Shown here piece by piece: positions 55,169 to 63,910 of a stretch of DNA of 64,000 bases. The DNA comes from an uncultured Colwellia sp. (GTDB lineage Bacteria; Pseudomonadota; Gammaproteobacteria; Enterobacterales; Alteromonadaceae), in the NCBI GenBank assembly GCA_913063325.1, contig CAJXYE010000001.1:62001-126000 (forward strand), given 5' to 3'. The notes beneath the pieces are model-generated. The model did no database searches. It worked only from the letters and a program-made list of their open reading frames with translations, and was not told where the DNA came from. Position numbers and translations under genes: made by a program. The stretch's first letter is position 1. Each line of letters starts with the position of its first letter.

Positions 55169-56449
55169 ATGAATATCATTGTAAATAAAATATTAAAGCT
55201 ATTTTCTTTTTACTGGTTATTGCTCGTTTTTGGAGTCTGCATCAGTTTATTTTTAATAGCTATATTGGTTAAATTATCTATTTTTGCGAGTTATATCGAT
55301 GAATTAATATTGTTTGGTATTCTGATTTATGGCGTAATTAAAAGTAGAACAGATAAAATAGTCCGAAATATTTTAATGTTATATTTTATGTTGTTTGCTG
55401 TATTCGTTCTTATGAGTTTTAACGCGTTTGCTACTAGAGGGCTTTTATCTGTTATTTTGCAGGTATTCATTCACTTAAAATATATGTTGCTCTTCATTTT
55501 TTGCTGGGGAGTATTAGGTGCAGACAACAGTTTTAAATTTGTTAAAATAATTTTAGCCACAACTGTTTTTTTCATGTTTATTAATTTACTTACCGGCGAT
55601 TTATTTAATGTCCTGTTTGATACCAAAGTTAATATGCGTTCGGGGGGAGTGAGGCCGATAGGGATACAGGCTGATACCGGGAGTTTAGGTACCACCTTTG
55701 CCTTGATTGGTTGTTTAATTATTTCTGGCTTAAAGTCGACCAATACTAATAATAATATTAAAGTAATATTATTATTAGTTATGGCTTTTTTAGTGTTAAT
55801 TGCAAGTACGAGAACAGCATTAATATTATTGCCTCTTGTTGTCATTTGGTGGTTAAGGGATTCGGTAAAATCTTTTGTTATTGCTTTCCTTTTGCTAGTT
55901 AGTTCTTTTTTTGTCATCCAATCGAGTAATTACATGGATGAAATTATAGCCATAACAATTGATAATGTTGAAGCAACAGTTGATGATCCCGTTGCCTCTT
56001 CATACATCAGAGGAATTATGATTTACTTTGCTTTTGAGCTAGCAGTTGATAGATTCCCATTAGGCACAGGTGCTGCAACTTATGGTACTGTTATGTCTGA
56101 TAATAGTGATGTTTATGCGGAAATAGGCTTGCAAAATAGCCGTTATTTTATTGAGAAAGATGGTATTTATGATAGTAATTTCGCTAGCTTGTTAGGTGAG
56201 TTTGGCTTTCTAGGTTTGTTGTTATATTTATTTGTGTTTTATAAAGTGATCCGTGCTCCTATGGCCTATTCTCGGCAAACTAATTCCGAGCCTGAATTCC
56301 GCTTTGTCTTATTTGGAGTCGTGTTTGCTTACGGAGTAACAACGCCAATTTTTATGAATACTTACCCAGCGTTTATACTGGTGTTGGTGATTGTTGCTTC
56401 TTACCATTCAAATTTATCAGTTGATAAGTTAATACAGGCAAAAAAATAG
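55169..56449 (+). CDS. O-antigen/exopolysaccharide polymerase, Wzy-like
   Basis: This 426-residue protein has about ten membrane helices and a large periplasmic loop between about residues 255 and 340 that includes GTGAATYGTVMSDNSD, the layout of Wzy polymerases and O-antigen ligases. Its place between the Wzz-like and flippase-like genes favours polymerase. Sequence conservation in this family is low, so this rests mainly on topology and context. It is very AT-rich. Confidence 0.74.
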   Translation: MNIIVNKILKLFSFYWLLLVFGVCISLFLIAILVKLSIFASYIDELILFGILIYGVIKSRTDKIVRNILMLYFMLFAVFVLMSFNAFATRGLLSVILQVFIHLKYMLLFIFCWGVLGADNSFKFVKIILATTVFFMFINLLTGDLFNVLFDTKVNMRSGGVRPIGIQADTGSLGTTFALIGCLIISGLKSTNTNNNIKVILLLVMAFLVLIASTRTALILLPLVVIWWLRDSVKSFVIAFLLLVSSFFVIQSSNYMDEIIAITIDNVEATVDDPVASSYIRGIMIYFAFELAVDRFPLGTGAATYGTVMSDNSDVYAEIGLQNSRYFIEKDGIYDSNFASLLGEFGFLGLLLYLFVFYKVIRAPMAYSRQTNSEPEFRFVLFGVVFAYGVTTPIFMNTYPAFILVLVIVASYHSNLSVDKLIQAKK

Positions 56450-56475
56450 CGTGATTTTTAATATGAGAGAGCTCA

Positions 56476-57807
56476 ATGCTATCAGCACTATCTAGGGTTT
56501 TAGAAAAACTTAACATTTTCTTTTTGTCGATAATGATTGCAACTACTTTAGGGGCTGAGTCGTTTGCGCATTTTGCTATTGCAATGTCTTATGCTTTGAT
56601 TTGTTTCTCTATTGTCGAAGTTGGCGGACAACAGCTGTATACATTTTTTAATGCAAACTTTGAACGTATATCTCCTGATAAACTAAATCTACTCAAAGTG
56701 TTTTTGTTTGCTTTATTACTGCCTAGCTTGTTTTTTATAGATTCATGGCAATTGGTAAGTTTGATAGCCTTAGGTTATTTATTTGAATCATTAAATAACT
56801 CTTATCGGTTTAAGATGTTTGAATTTGGTCATCATTCTATAGAAGCCCGAGTTTATCTTGGTGAACGACTGATAACTCTTTCCGCTATATTAACTGTTTA
56901 CGTCTTAAACTATTTTTCAGTGGGTGTTGTTATAGACCTTATTCCAATGTTTACCTTTGTTTTTTTAGTTAAGGTTTCATTTTTTATAGTGAATCGTTTT
57001 TTATCAAATAAAATCGCTGATAGTGCAACGACAAGTGTTCTGAGTAAGTATTTAAATTATGTTATAGAGGGAAAATATTTTATATTTTCGGCCTTTGTTG
57101 CCGCTTTATTTATGCAAATTGATATATTAATTTTTAGTTGGCTTGATGCTGGTGATGAAGACGTGGCACTTATCTCGGCGCTACTTAGGTTGGTTACCGC
57201 CACATTTTTTATTGCAACGGTATTTCAACAGTTTATATTACCAAAATTTCAGATGCTACTGGCAGATAACAAATACTTTTTTCAATATGAACGTTATGTG
57301 AGTTACTTTGCCTTTTTTCTAACGTTTGCGCTTATTGCCCTATGTGATGTTTATCTGTCGATATTCTTTGGTGTAAATATGCAAAAGGATTTAGAAGGGT
57401 TTAATGTGAGTTTACTGTTGTTACTTGTTTTTACAAGATTTACTCGCGATCCTGTTTCTCTTTATTTAGGGCAAACAGGTAAGAACAAGGTTAAAGTTAA
57501 AGTTATCACAATGTTATTACCTATTAAGGTCTTAGCTATTTATTTTGGCTATACACATTATGGCTTTTATGCTGCTATTTGCGTTATTGTGGTCTTTGAT
57601 TCCTTAATTTATTTATTGTTTAGGTATGTAACTCAATTTAAAGTTTTTGTTCCTAGTTATTGGCTAGGAGCCGCTCTATTAATTACTTTTATTTATATTA
57701 TTGAGTATCTTCCTCTTTCCGTCAGAATAGCTATTGCGCTAATCTGTCTTTTAAGTGCACTTATCATTTTTCCTAAAGTAACAAAACTCGGAGTTTCGTT
57801 TAAATGA
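56476..57807 (+). CDS. Second polysaccharide flippase-like membrane protein
   Basis: This 443-residue protein has about 12 membrane helices starting at IMIATTLGAESFAHFAIAMS, the topology of the polysaccharide transporter superfamily. It is not closely similar to the flippase at 48958. The stop overlaps the following pyruvyltransferase start by four bases (ATGA). It may flip a modified repeat unit or belong to a second glycan pathway in the same cluster. Confidence 0.7.
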   Translation: MLSALSRVLEKLNIFFLSIMIATTLGAESFAHFAIAMSYALICFSIVEVGGQQLYTFFNANFERISPDKLNLLKVFLFALLLPSLFFIDSWQLVSLIALGYLFESLNNSYRFKMFEFGHHSIEARVYLGERLITLSAILTVYVLNYFSVGVVIDLIPMFTFVFLVKVSFFIVNRFLSNKIADSATTSVLSKYLNYVIEGKYFIFSAFVAALFMQIDILIFSWLDAGDEDVALISALLRLVTATFFIATVFQQFILPKFQMLLADNKYFFQYERYVSYFAFFLTFALIALCDVYLSIFFGVNMQKDLEGFNVSLLLLLVFTRFTRDPVSLYLGQTGKNKVKVKVITMLLPIKVLAIYFGYTHYGFYAAICVIVVFDSLIYLLFRYVTQFKVFVPSYWLGAALLITFIYIIEYLPLSVRIAIALICLLSALIIFPKVTKLGVSFK

Positions 57808-58892
57808 AGTTACAGAAAAGAAAAAAAATTCTTTTTGTTAGACACTTTGGTCTGATCAGTAATTTAGGCGATCAGTTGATCTCTAAAGCAACTGAGGAGT
57901 ACCTTTTAGAGCTAAGTAACAGTGAAGAATTTCACTATACGACAGCCTCATTTGTTCCCTATACAAAATTTGGGAAATATAATTTTATTAATTTAGTAAA
58001 AGGATTTTTATTTAGCTTAAAACAAGCAATGAAAGCAGACCATATTGTTATTATTGGCGGAAATTTGATTATTCCCAATAATACTAAGTTTTCTTTATGT
58101 TTCTTTTTTTATTTTTTATTGTCTAAAATTTTCCAGACTAAATTTTCTACTTTTGGTGTTGGTGTTAGCCTGTCAAAAGGAAGTAAAACTTGGCGTAACT
58201 GGTTATACAAAAAGGCATTACTAGCAGCAGACTATATCGGTGTTAGGGATGAGCATAGTTTAAATGCTCTCCCAACGGTTATGGAAGACAGTAATTTCTT
58301 GTCAAAAGGAAATGTCCATTTATCCCATGACTGTGCTTTTTTGTTTAAAGATAAATATTTCTGTCAGACGAACGAAAGTAATAAGGTAGCGGTTATTCCT
58401 GTTAACTATCATTCTGCGACCTGTAATGAGAGTGTTATAGCTCTATCTGAATCTGAGTATTTGGATTTTCATGTAAACCTGATGTCAGCAATGATTAGTA
58501 AGGGAATGAAACCTTTTTTGTTGTGTACGGATAAGACAGATGAAATTTTTGCAGAGAAAATTAATCAAAAGCTTAATTTGAAAATAATTACACCAGAGTC
58601 GGTAGATGAGCTTTTTGTATTATTGAGTTCAGCCAATGTTGTCGCCGCACGAATGCATGGAATTATAGCCTCCTTACTTGCAGGACGTTTTGTGGTGGCT
58701 TTAAATTGGCAGCACAAAGTTAAATCATTATCAGAAAAAGAATTACTCTCATTCTCGTGTTTTGATTTTGAAGATAAAAGTATTACTTTGATTTTAGCTA
58801 AGTTAGCCGAATCGAATTCTATAAATAAGAGCGATATGTTAAAACTTACCGATGATTTATGTGCGGATTTGAAGACTGTTATTAAGCTATAA
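57804..58892 (+). CDS. Polysaccharide pyruvyltransferase family protein
   Basis: This 362-residue WcaK/CsaB-type enzyme has RHFGLISNLGDQLISKATEE at the start, IVIIGGNLIIPNN, GVGVSLSKGSKTW and VAARMHGIIASLLAGRFVV, the family's conserved His and Arg region. It attaches pyruvate as a ketal to a sugar and gives the polymer negative charge, consistent with the sulfotransferase-like genes upstream. The last 15 bases are duplicated directly after the stop (58875-58908). It ends the cluster. Confidence 0.85.
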   Translation: MKLQKRKKILFVRHFGLISNLGDQLISKATEEYLLELSNSEEFHYTTASFVPYTKFGKYNFINLVKGFLFSLKQAMKADHIVIIGGNLIIPNNTKFSLCFFFYFLLSKIFQTKFSTFGVGVSLSKGSKTWRNWLYKKALLAADYIGVRDEHSLNALPTVMEDSNFLSKGNVHLSHDCAFLFKDKYFCQTNESNKVAVIPVNYHSATCNESVIALSESEYLDFHVNLMSAMISKGMKPFLLCTDKTDEIFAEKINQKLNLKIITPESVDELFVLLSSANVVAARMHGIIASLLAGRFVVALNWQHKVKSLSEKELLSFSCFDFEDKSITLILAKLAESNSINKSDMLKLTDDLCADLKTVIKL

Positions 58893-58893
58893 T

Positions 58894-59516
58894 ACTGTTA
58901 TTAAGCTAGAAGGCTGTAAGCAATAGGAGAGATACCTCAACAAGGCCTAAACCACATCAGAGTTTTACTCAGTACTCGTGATGGTGAGCCTGTCACTTAT
59001 ATATTTGACTATGTCAGAAGCTCAATAAGTCATGAATCTGAATTGCTGTATCATTTTCCACCGAATAGTGAGGTGTCACACAGCTCTCTAGAAGACACTG
59101 TAACCTATAAATCAGGAAAGGAAGTGTCAATAGGGGGCTCGCGAACATGTCATTAACTAAACATTAGTACAATGGTTATGGAAGTGCTGCAGAGGGAAAT
59201 AGACAAGGGTGGGTATCACCCAAATATGCATTAGAAGTACCTGCTCCTGTGACCTCATATACTAGTGAAGGCAGTAACTATTGGTCATTGACAGAGATTA
59301 ATCAATGAAAGTAGAGTATGCTCAGTTAATTCCAATAGGTGGTGATAAATTTAATTTACGTTCAAATGAATTATCTGTAACTATTGATTTTTCTGAACCT
59401 GGTAACTCTTTAATATACTCGCGTAATTAGTGCTTTTCATCGATAATATTAATACAAGTTCGTGGTCAAAATTAATTGACCACGGTAAGAAAAGACAGGG
59501 AAATCTAATTCAAGAA
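58894..59516 (+). other. Gap with remnants of decayed coding sequence
   Basis: A direct duplication of ACTGTTATTAAGCTA opens the stretch. An open frame of 78 codons without a start (58920-59156) reads HIRVLLSTRDGEPVTYIFDY and onward. A second without a start (59168-59308) ends YWSLTEINQ, and a 41-codon frame (59305-59430, MKVEYAQLIPIGGDKFNLRS at the start) overlaps it by ATGA. Their amino-acid composition looks protein-like, so this may be a broken gene or genes, but I recognise no family. Confidence 0.4.
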
Positions 59517-62216
59517 TTAACCTGCAGCTTTTCGTCTAATACTAAATAGCACAAAGCAATAAAGTACTAGCCAAGCTAATGCTCCACCACTTGCTTTTTC
59601 AGCCTTAGGAGTAGAGGTTGAGATTGGAGTATCTGTATTTTTAATGATTATTGATATCGATTCTGTCACCGTTTGTTCTGAATCGCTCACATCTACTTCA
59701 AAGCTGTACGTTTCATTTTTTTCAACCTGTGGAGAAATGAAAATTAAAGACGTTTGAATATTTGATAAATCAATTGCAGTGCTGCCAGAGGTTTGTAGCC
59801 ATGTATAAGTTAATAAATCGTTTTCAGCATCACTAGCAGAGACCCTGATTGTAATTTCCTTTTCTTCCTCCACTTGTAAAGGAGCGACAATATTTACTAT
59901 AGGCTGATCATTGACTTCATCAACCTCAATAACCACAAGCATATTTTTAACTTCATTCTGCGCATTCTTAGCAGTGATATAAATTTTCTCTTGGCCACTG
60001 AACTCTTTAGCAGGCTCAAAGGTCATTGCTTGTTCATCAAAGGTGGTGATACCGTTACTACCACCTTTAGTAACACTCAGTTGGTTAAATTGAACATCAG
60101 CAACTAATTGAGTTTGTGCTATATTATCTTCTTTAATGTTCAATATTTGAAACTCTTCAAGCTCTTGTAAACTATAGATAAAAACACTACCGGAATAGTC
60201 TAATCCAATAAGAATATCACCAGACACTTGCATCTTCCAAAGCTCTTCTTCTATCACAATATCTTGTATGTGAACGATAGAACCATCGTCAAGTTCATTA
60301 TAAATTGCCAATGTAGAGCCATTTACGCCACTCCCCCAGCCAATAACAAAGTTCTTCCAAGTCTCAATACTGACTAAATTATAAAGGTTACGTGAGTAGA
60401 ATAAGTTATTTAATTCTGCAGCTAAAATACCATCATTAATGTTAATAAAGGTAAAACTGCCATCAATAAAACTAAACTGAAGAAATGTGCCGGTATTATT
60501 ATCTGCCACTAGAATAGTATTGTTAAATACATCTAAGTCAGATACATTCGCAGTTTCATTTTCATCTGAAATAGTTTCAATAACTGTTTCATGAATATAA
60601 ATAAAGTCACTTTTCTGCCATTTATTCTCATTAGTTTTTGTTATTGCAACAAGTAGATTATTTCCCAGTACAGCATAAACATTTTCACCATCACTGGTTA
60701 GATAATTAACACTCGTATTATTCGTTTTAACTAACGTTGAAAAGTCTAATATTTCGTACGCAGCAGGATTAGTAAAATCCTCAATGTTGACATACCATAG
60801 ATGACCATTCTTACCCGCTATAAAAATAGTGTTATTATTGATAATACATGGCGAAAAATTCATTCCACCATACACATTTGACGCCAAACCTATTCCTTGA
60901 TTGTAAACTGTTGCACCATCACTTTTTCTCATTTTCCAGAGGCGAAGCCCAAAGCCATATATATAATCTTCATCATCTACATAACAATAAGGTGCATTCC
61001 CGTGATTAGCGATTTTCTCTGGATTAACTGAAGAAATTTCATTATTGATCAATTGTTCAAGTTGATTATTGTCAATTTGATGTGCACCATCATTAACCGG
61101 AAATAACACACGGTCAGATAATATATTCAGCTTAAAAAGAGATGGGGGTAATAGTGTGTCTTTAATTAAATTGAGCTGCGATTTGTCTAGTGTATAGGCA
61201 CCTTTTTTTGATGAAGCGACATAAATGTTTTCATTGTTTATGTCTGCTTTACCGTAATAGCCACCAGCATTTTTTGTCGCTAATATCACTGGTGACTCAG
61301 GGGTGGAGAAATCGCTGATCATCAGAGATTCATTATATGTTATTAAAAATTTGTTATTACCAAGGTCGTAGAGTTGTTTTATTGTTTGTTGATATTTATT
61401 GTCAGTTTTTCCAAAGTCAGTATTAGCCAATAATACTGAATCATCGTTTATTATATCAACATAATAATAGCCAGAGTCGGTAAATCCAGACCAAGGTGCT
61501 GCAATAACTAATTTGTCGGTTACGGTGATATTGCGAATTCGCTTTGTGGCGGGCATTTTTATTCGTGATAGAAAGGTCAATTGTTCAAAGTTATTTTCTA
61601 TCGATAAATGCAATAAAGAATAAGAGTCAGATAGCCATACGTTATTATTATTAAAATCAATGTCATGTATTTGCAATATGTTAGCTGGCATTGCCCATTG
61701 AGAAACGAGTTGAGGTCTTTCAATATCTTCAATGTTGTACATATAAAGTTGACTAGAGGTATAAGGAGAGTTCCCAATCAGGGCTAACATATCATCCTTT
61801 ATTATAAATGTACTGGCTTTCGCGAAATGCAGATTTCCTTCAAAGCTAAGCGCTGCTAATTCAATTTCTTTAATTTTAAGTTTGCCATCATCCGTTAACG
61901 ACAAAATAACCAGCATACCTTTGCGAGATACAAAAGCGGCAGAGTTCTCTGATATTCTTTCAATAGAATCAGTTTCCCAAAAATCAATTTCTGTTTTAAT
62001 CGTGCTTTTAAGCTGCCATTGGGACTCTTTCTCTTCTAAAACATAGAAGCCACGAGAACTAGGACTATAACCGAGTATATGATTATTAATTTTGACTACG
62101 TCATGTAAAGGAGCGCTACCCCACTCAAATTCTTTATTGACGGTTAAATTATTGGCTGTAACTAGGTTTGTATAAAGGATGAAAATAAAAAAAGCTGTAA
62201 ATTTAGTGAAAGGCAT
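59517..62216 (-). CDS. Large secreted protein with beta-propeller-like repeats, Ig-like domains and GlyGly-CTERM-type tail
   Basis: The product of about 899 residues starts with a signal peptide (MPFTKFTAFFIFILYTNLVTA). The first 650 residues have repeated WD/LVIVD-like beta-propeller strands. Near the end are a DDE-like VDEVNDQPIVNIV segment and a PKD/cadherin-like domain with ASDAENDLLTYTWLQTSGS. The C-terminus, SGGALAWLVLYCFVLFSIRR, matches the GlyGly-CTERM sorting signal: a Gly-Gly turn, a membrane helix and Arg residues. Such proteins leave by type II secretion and are cut by rhombosortase, which links it to the operon at 31669-42314. I start it at 62216 after GGAG; the frame is open to 62234. 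Confidence 0.75.
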   Translation of the reverse strand: MPFTKFTAFFIFILYTNLVTANNLTVNKEFEWGSAPLHDVVKINNHILGYSPSSRGFYVLEEKESQWQLKSTIKTEIDFWETDSIERISENSAAFVSRKGMLVILSLTDDGKLKIKEIELAALSFEGNLHFAKASTFIIKDDMLALIGNSPYTSSQLYMYNIEDIERPQLVSQWAMPANILQIHDIDFNNNNVWLSDSYSLLHLSIENNFEQLTFLSRIKMPATKRIRNITVTDKLVIAAPWSGFTDSGYYYVDIINDDSVLLANTDFGKTDNKYQQTIKQLYDLGNNKFLITYNESLMISDFSTPESPVILATKNAGGYYGKADINNENIYVASSKKGAYTLDKSQLNLIKDTLLPPSLFKLNILSDRVLFPVNDGAHQIDNNQLEQLINNEISSVNPEKIANHGNAPYCYVDDEDYIYGFGLRLWKMRKSDGATVYNQGIGLASNVYGGMNFSPCIINNNTIFIAGKNGHLWYVNIEDFTNPAAYEILDFSTLVKTNNTSVNYLTSDGENVYAVLGNNLLVAITKTNENKWQKSDFIYIHETVIETISDENETANVSDLDVFNNTILVADNNTGTFLQFSFIDGSFTFININDGILAAELNNLFYSRNLYNLVSIETWKNFVIGWGSGVNGSTLAIYNELDDGSIVHIQDIVIEEELWKMQVSGDILIGLDYSGSVFIYSLQELEEFQILNIKEDNIAQTQLVADVQFNQLSVTKGGSNGITTFDEQAMTFEPAKEFSGQEKIYITAKNAQNEVKNMLVVIEVDEVNDQPIVNIVAPLQVEEEKEITIRVSASDAENDLLTYTWLQTSGSTAIDLSNIQTSLIFISPQVEKNETYSFEVDVSDSEQTVTESISIIIKNTDTPISTSTPKAEKASGGALAWLVLYCFVLFSIRRKAAG

Positions 62217-62450
62217 CGGTGCAATACACTCCATTGTAATGTTGATGAACGATACTTTACAGCATTAATATTAAATAGTAATTGATATTCCTGATCTAAT
62301 CTGAAAGTTTCACAGTAACAACTATTAGAATCTAAAATTCGAGGTGGTGTTTTTTAACATATTTTCCAAGCGATTGATAACTCAGCTGAAGAGTCTCCTC
62401 AAATGAAATTTGTTTACCCAATGCATCTTAATCCCAATGTACGCTAGCCC

Positions 62451-62540
62451 GTAAATCGCTTATTTGCTGATAAAAGTAATGTGTATTTAATAGAGCCAGC
62501 AGACTATTTAGCCTTTGTTCATTTAACAGGAAAATTGTAG
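62451..62540 (+). other. Possible gene remnant before REP array 4
   Basis: A 29-codon frame reads VNRLFADKSNVYLIEPADYL and ends in a stop, without a start codon. It looks like the tail of a lost gene. The surrounding sequence (62235-62600) holds nothing else that I can support. Confidence 0.25.
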
Positions 62541-62603
62541 AAGAGTTAGCTTGGTGTTTAAATTGATTGTGCTTTAGCGAATGAGGGTGACATTTACTGT
62601 TTG

Positions 62604-62873
62604 AGGATCTAGATCTAATGAGTGTGTTACTTGCTGTTTGAGGTGCTGAAACGAGTTCAGTATGACGGTGAGGACTCAGGATGACGAGAGGTAATCGTCA
62701 TCCTGAATTCGTTATCTTGGATTCGTCATCCTGAATTTATTTCAGGATCTCATTAAGTGTGTCTCTTGCTGTTTGAGGTGCTGAAACGAGTTCAGCATGA
62801 CGGAGGGATATTCGTCATCCCCAACTCTTCATCCTGAATTCGTCATCCTGAATTTATTTCAGGATCTATTGAG
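62604..62873. repeat. REP-like repeat array 4
   Basis: Second-type hairpins lie near 62641 and 62781 and first-type hairpins near 62727 and 62845, with shortened fragments between. The copy near 62641 pairs TGCTGAA with TTCAGTA, a wobble intermediate between the common form and the one at 44562. The array ends just before the stop codon of the YciK-like gene. Confidence 0.87.
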
Positions 62874-62881
62874 TGTGGCGA

Positions 62882-63619
62882 TTACTGAGCTTTTAGCGTT
62901 TGACCATTAATTTCGACACTGTCATCACTCATCAAATAAACGTATAAAGGCATGATATCTTCTGGATTCGCAAGCTTGTCTTTATCTTCAGCAGGGAAAG
63001 CACAAGAGCGCATGTTGGTATTTGTAGCGCCTGGGTTTATTGCGTTAGTACGTAAGTTTGTTCCTTCATATTCATCAGCAATAACTTGCATTAAACTTTC
63101 AGTAGCAAATTTTGAGATGCTGTATTGACCCCAATAAGCTCTACCTTTGCTGCCTACTCCTGAAGAGGTAAATACCAAGGAAGCGTTTGGTGCTAATAAT
63201 AGTGTTGGTATTAAGGTTTGAGCCAATAAAAGTTGTGCGGTTACGTTAACTTTCATTACGTCATTAAACACTTGCTCATGCATTTGAGTAAATGGTGTTA
63301 GTTCACCTAATACTGAAGCATTAAGTAATACACCGTCAAGCTTGCCAAATTGACTGGCAATGGTCGAAGACATATCAATATAGTTTTGCTTCGTTGCCCC
63401 TTTTAAATCCAGCGGGATAATTGCTGGCTCGCAAAGCTCTAGAGCCATAATCTCATCGTAGACAGCTTCTAGTTTACTTACTGTTTTACCCAATAGGATA
63501 ACAGTGGCGCCAAGTTTGGCATAAGTTAGTGCTGCTGCACGGCCAATACCAGCACCTGCACCAGTAACTAGAATGGTTTTGTTGTTTAAACAAGCTTCTT
63601 TTGTTGAGTAATTAAACAT
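62882..63619 (-). CDS. yciK: YciK-family SDR oxidoreductase
   Basis: This 245-residue classical SDR has TGAGAGIGRAAALTYAKLG near the start, the NASVLG segment, a serine in VFTSSGVGS and YSISKFATE as the YxxxK pair. The length, the MFNYSTKEACLNNKTILVTG start and the TNAINPGATNTNMRSCAFP region match YciK. I use the ATG at 63619; the frame is open 21 codons further but the extra residues are not SDR-like. The function of YciK is not firmly known. It is divergent from the lipoprotein gene at 63911. Confidence 0.85.
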   Translation of the reverse strand: MFNYSTKEACLNNKTILVTGAGAGIGRAAALTYAKLGATVILLGKTVSKLEAVYDEIMALELCEPAIIPLDLKGATKQNYIDMSSTIASQFGKLDGVLLNASVLGELTPFTQMHEQVFNDVMKVNVTAQLLLAQTLIPTLLLAPNASLVFTSSGVGSKGRAYWGQYSISKFATESLMQVIADEYEGTNLRTNAINPGATNTNMRSCAFPAEDKDKLANPEDIMPLYVYLMSDDSVEINGQTLKAQ

Positions 63620-63816
63620 AATAAGTTCTTTTAGCTGTGAATGAGAGAATTGCCTGTCTATTCTACGCGTTGGCATTTTCATTGACGAGTAAAAAGTTTA
63701 TTAACAGCACAAAACAGTGATAAACAATACAAAGAGGTACAAAATCATACAAAAAAGTAAAAAAATACTAGCACCTTGTGACATCTTACGGTAACTTTGA
63801 CTGGTCTAACGAGTTA

Positions 63817-63834
63817 TTCAAACGTTAGTTTGAA
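63817..63834 (+). promoter_or_regulatory. PsrA-type operator in front of the right-edge lipoprotein gene
   Basis: TTCAAACGTTAGTTTGAA is a near-perfect palindrome of the CAAAC-N4-GTTTG type, 77 bases before the lipoprotein start. It matches the operator before the acyl-CoA dehydrogenase at 13314. It lies in the divergent promoter region shared with the YciK-like gene. Confidence 0.68.
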
Positions 63835-63910
63835 CTCTTGTTTAAATACTGAAAGTAAAATAACTTTAAAAATATACATAATAAAAAATTAAGTCATTGG
63901 GGAATATTAC

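Noticed and set aside
55471-55917. 148-codon reverse frame inside the Wzy-like gene
   Set aside because: It is the mirror of an AT-rich membrane-protein gene and has a Lys/Thr-rich composition without any motif.
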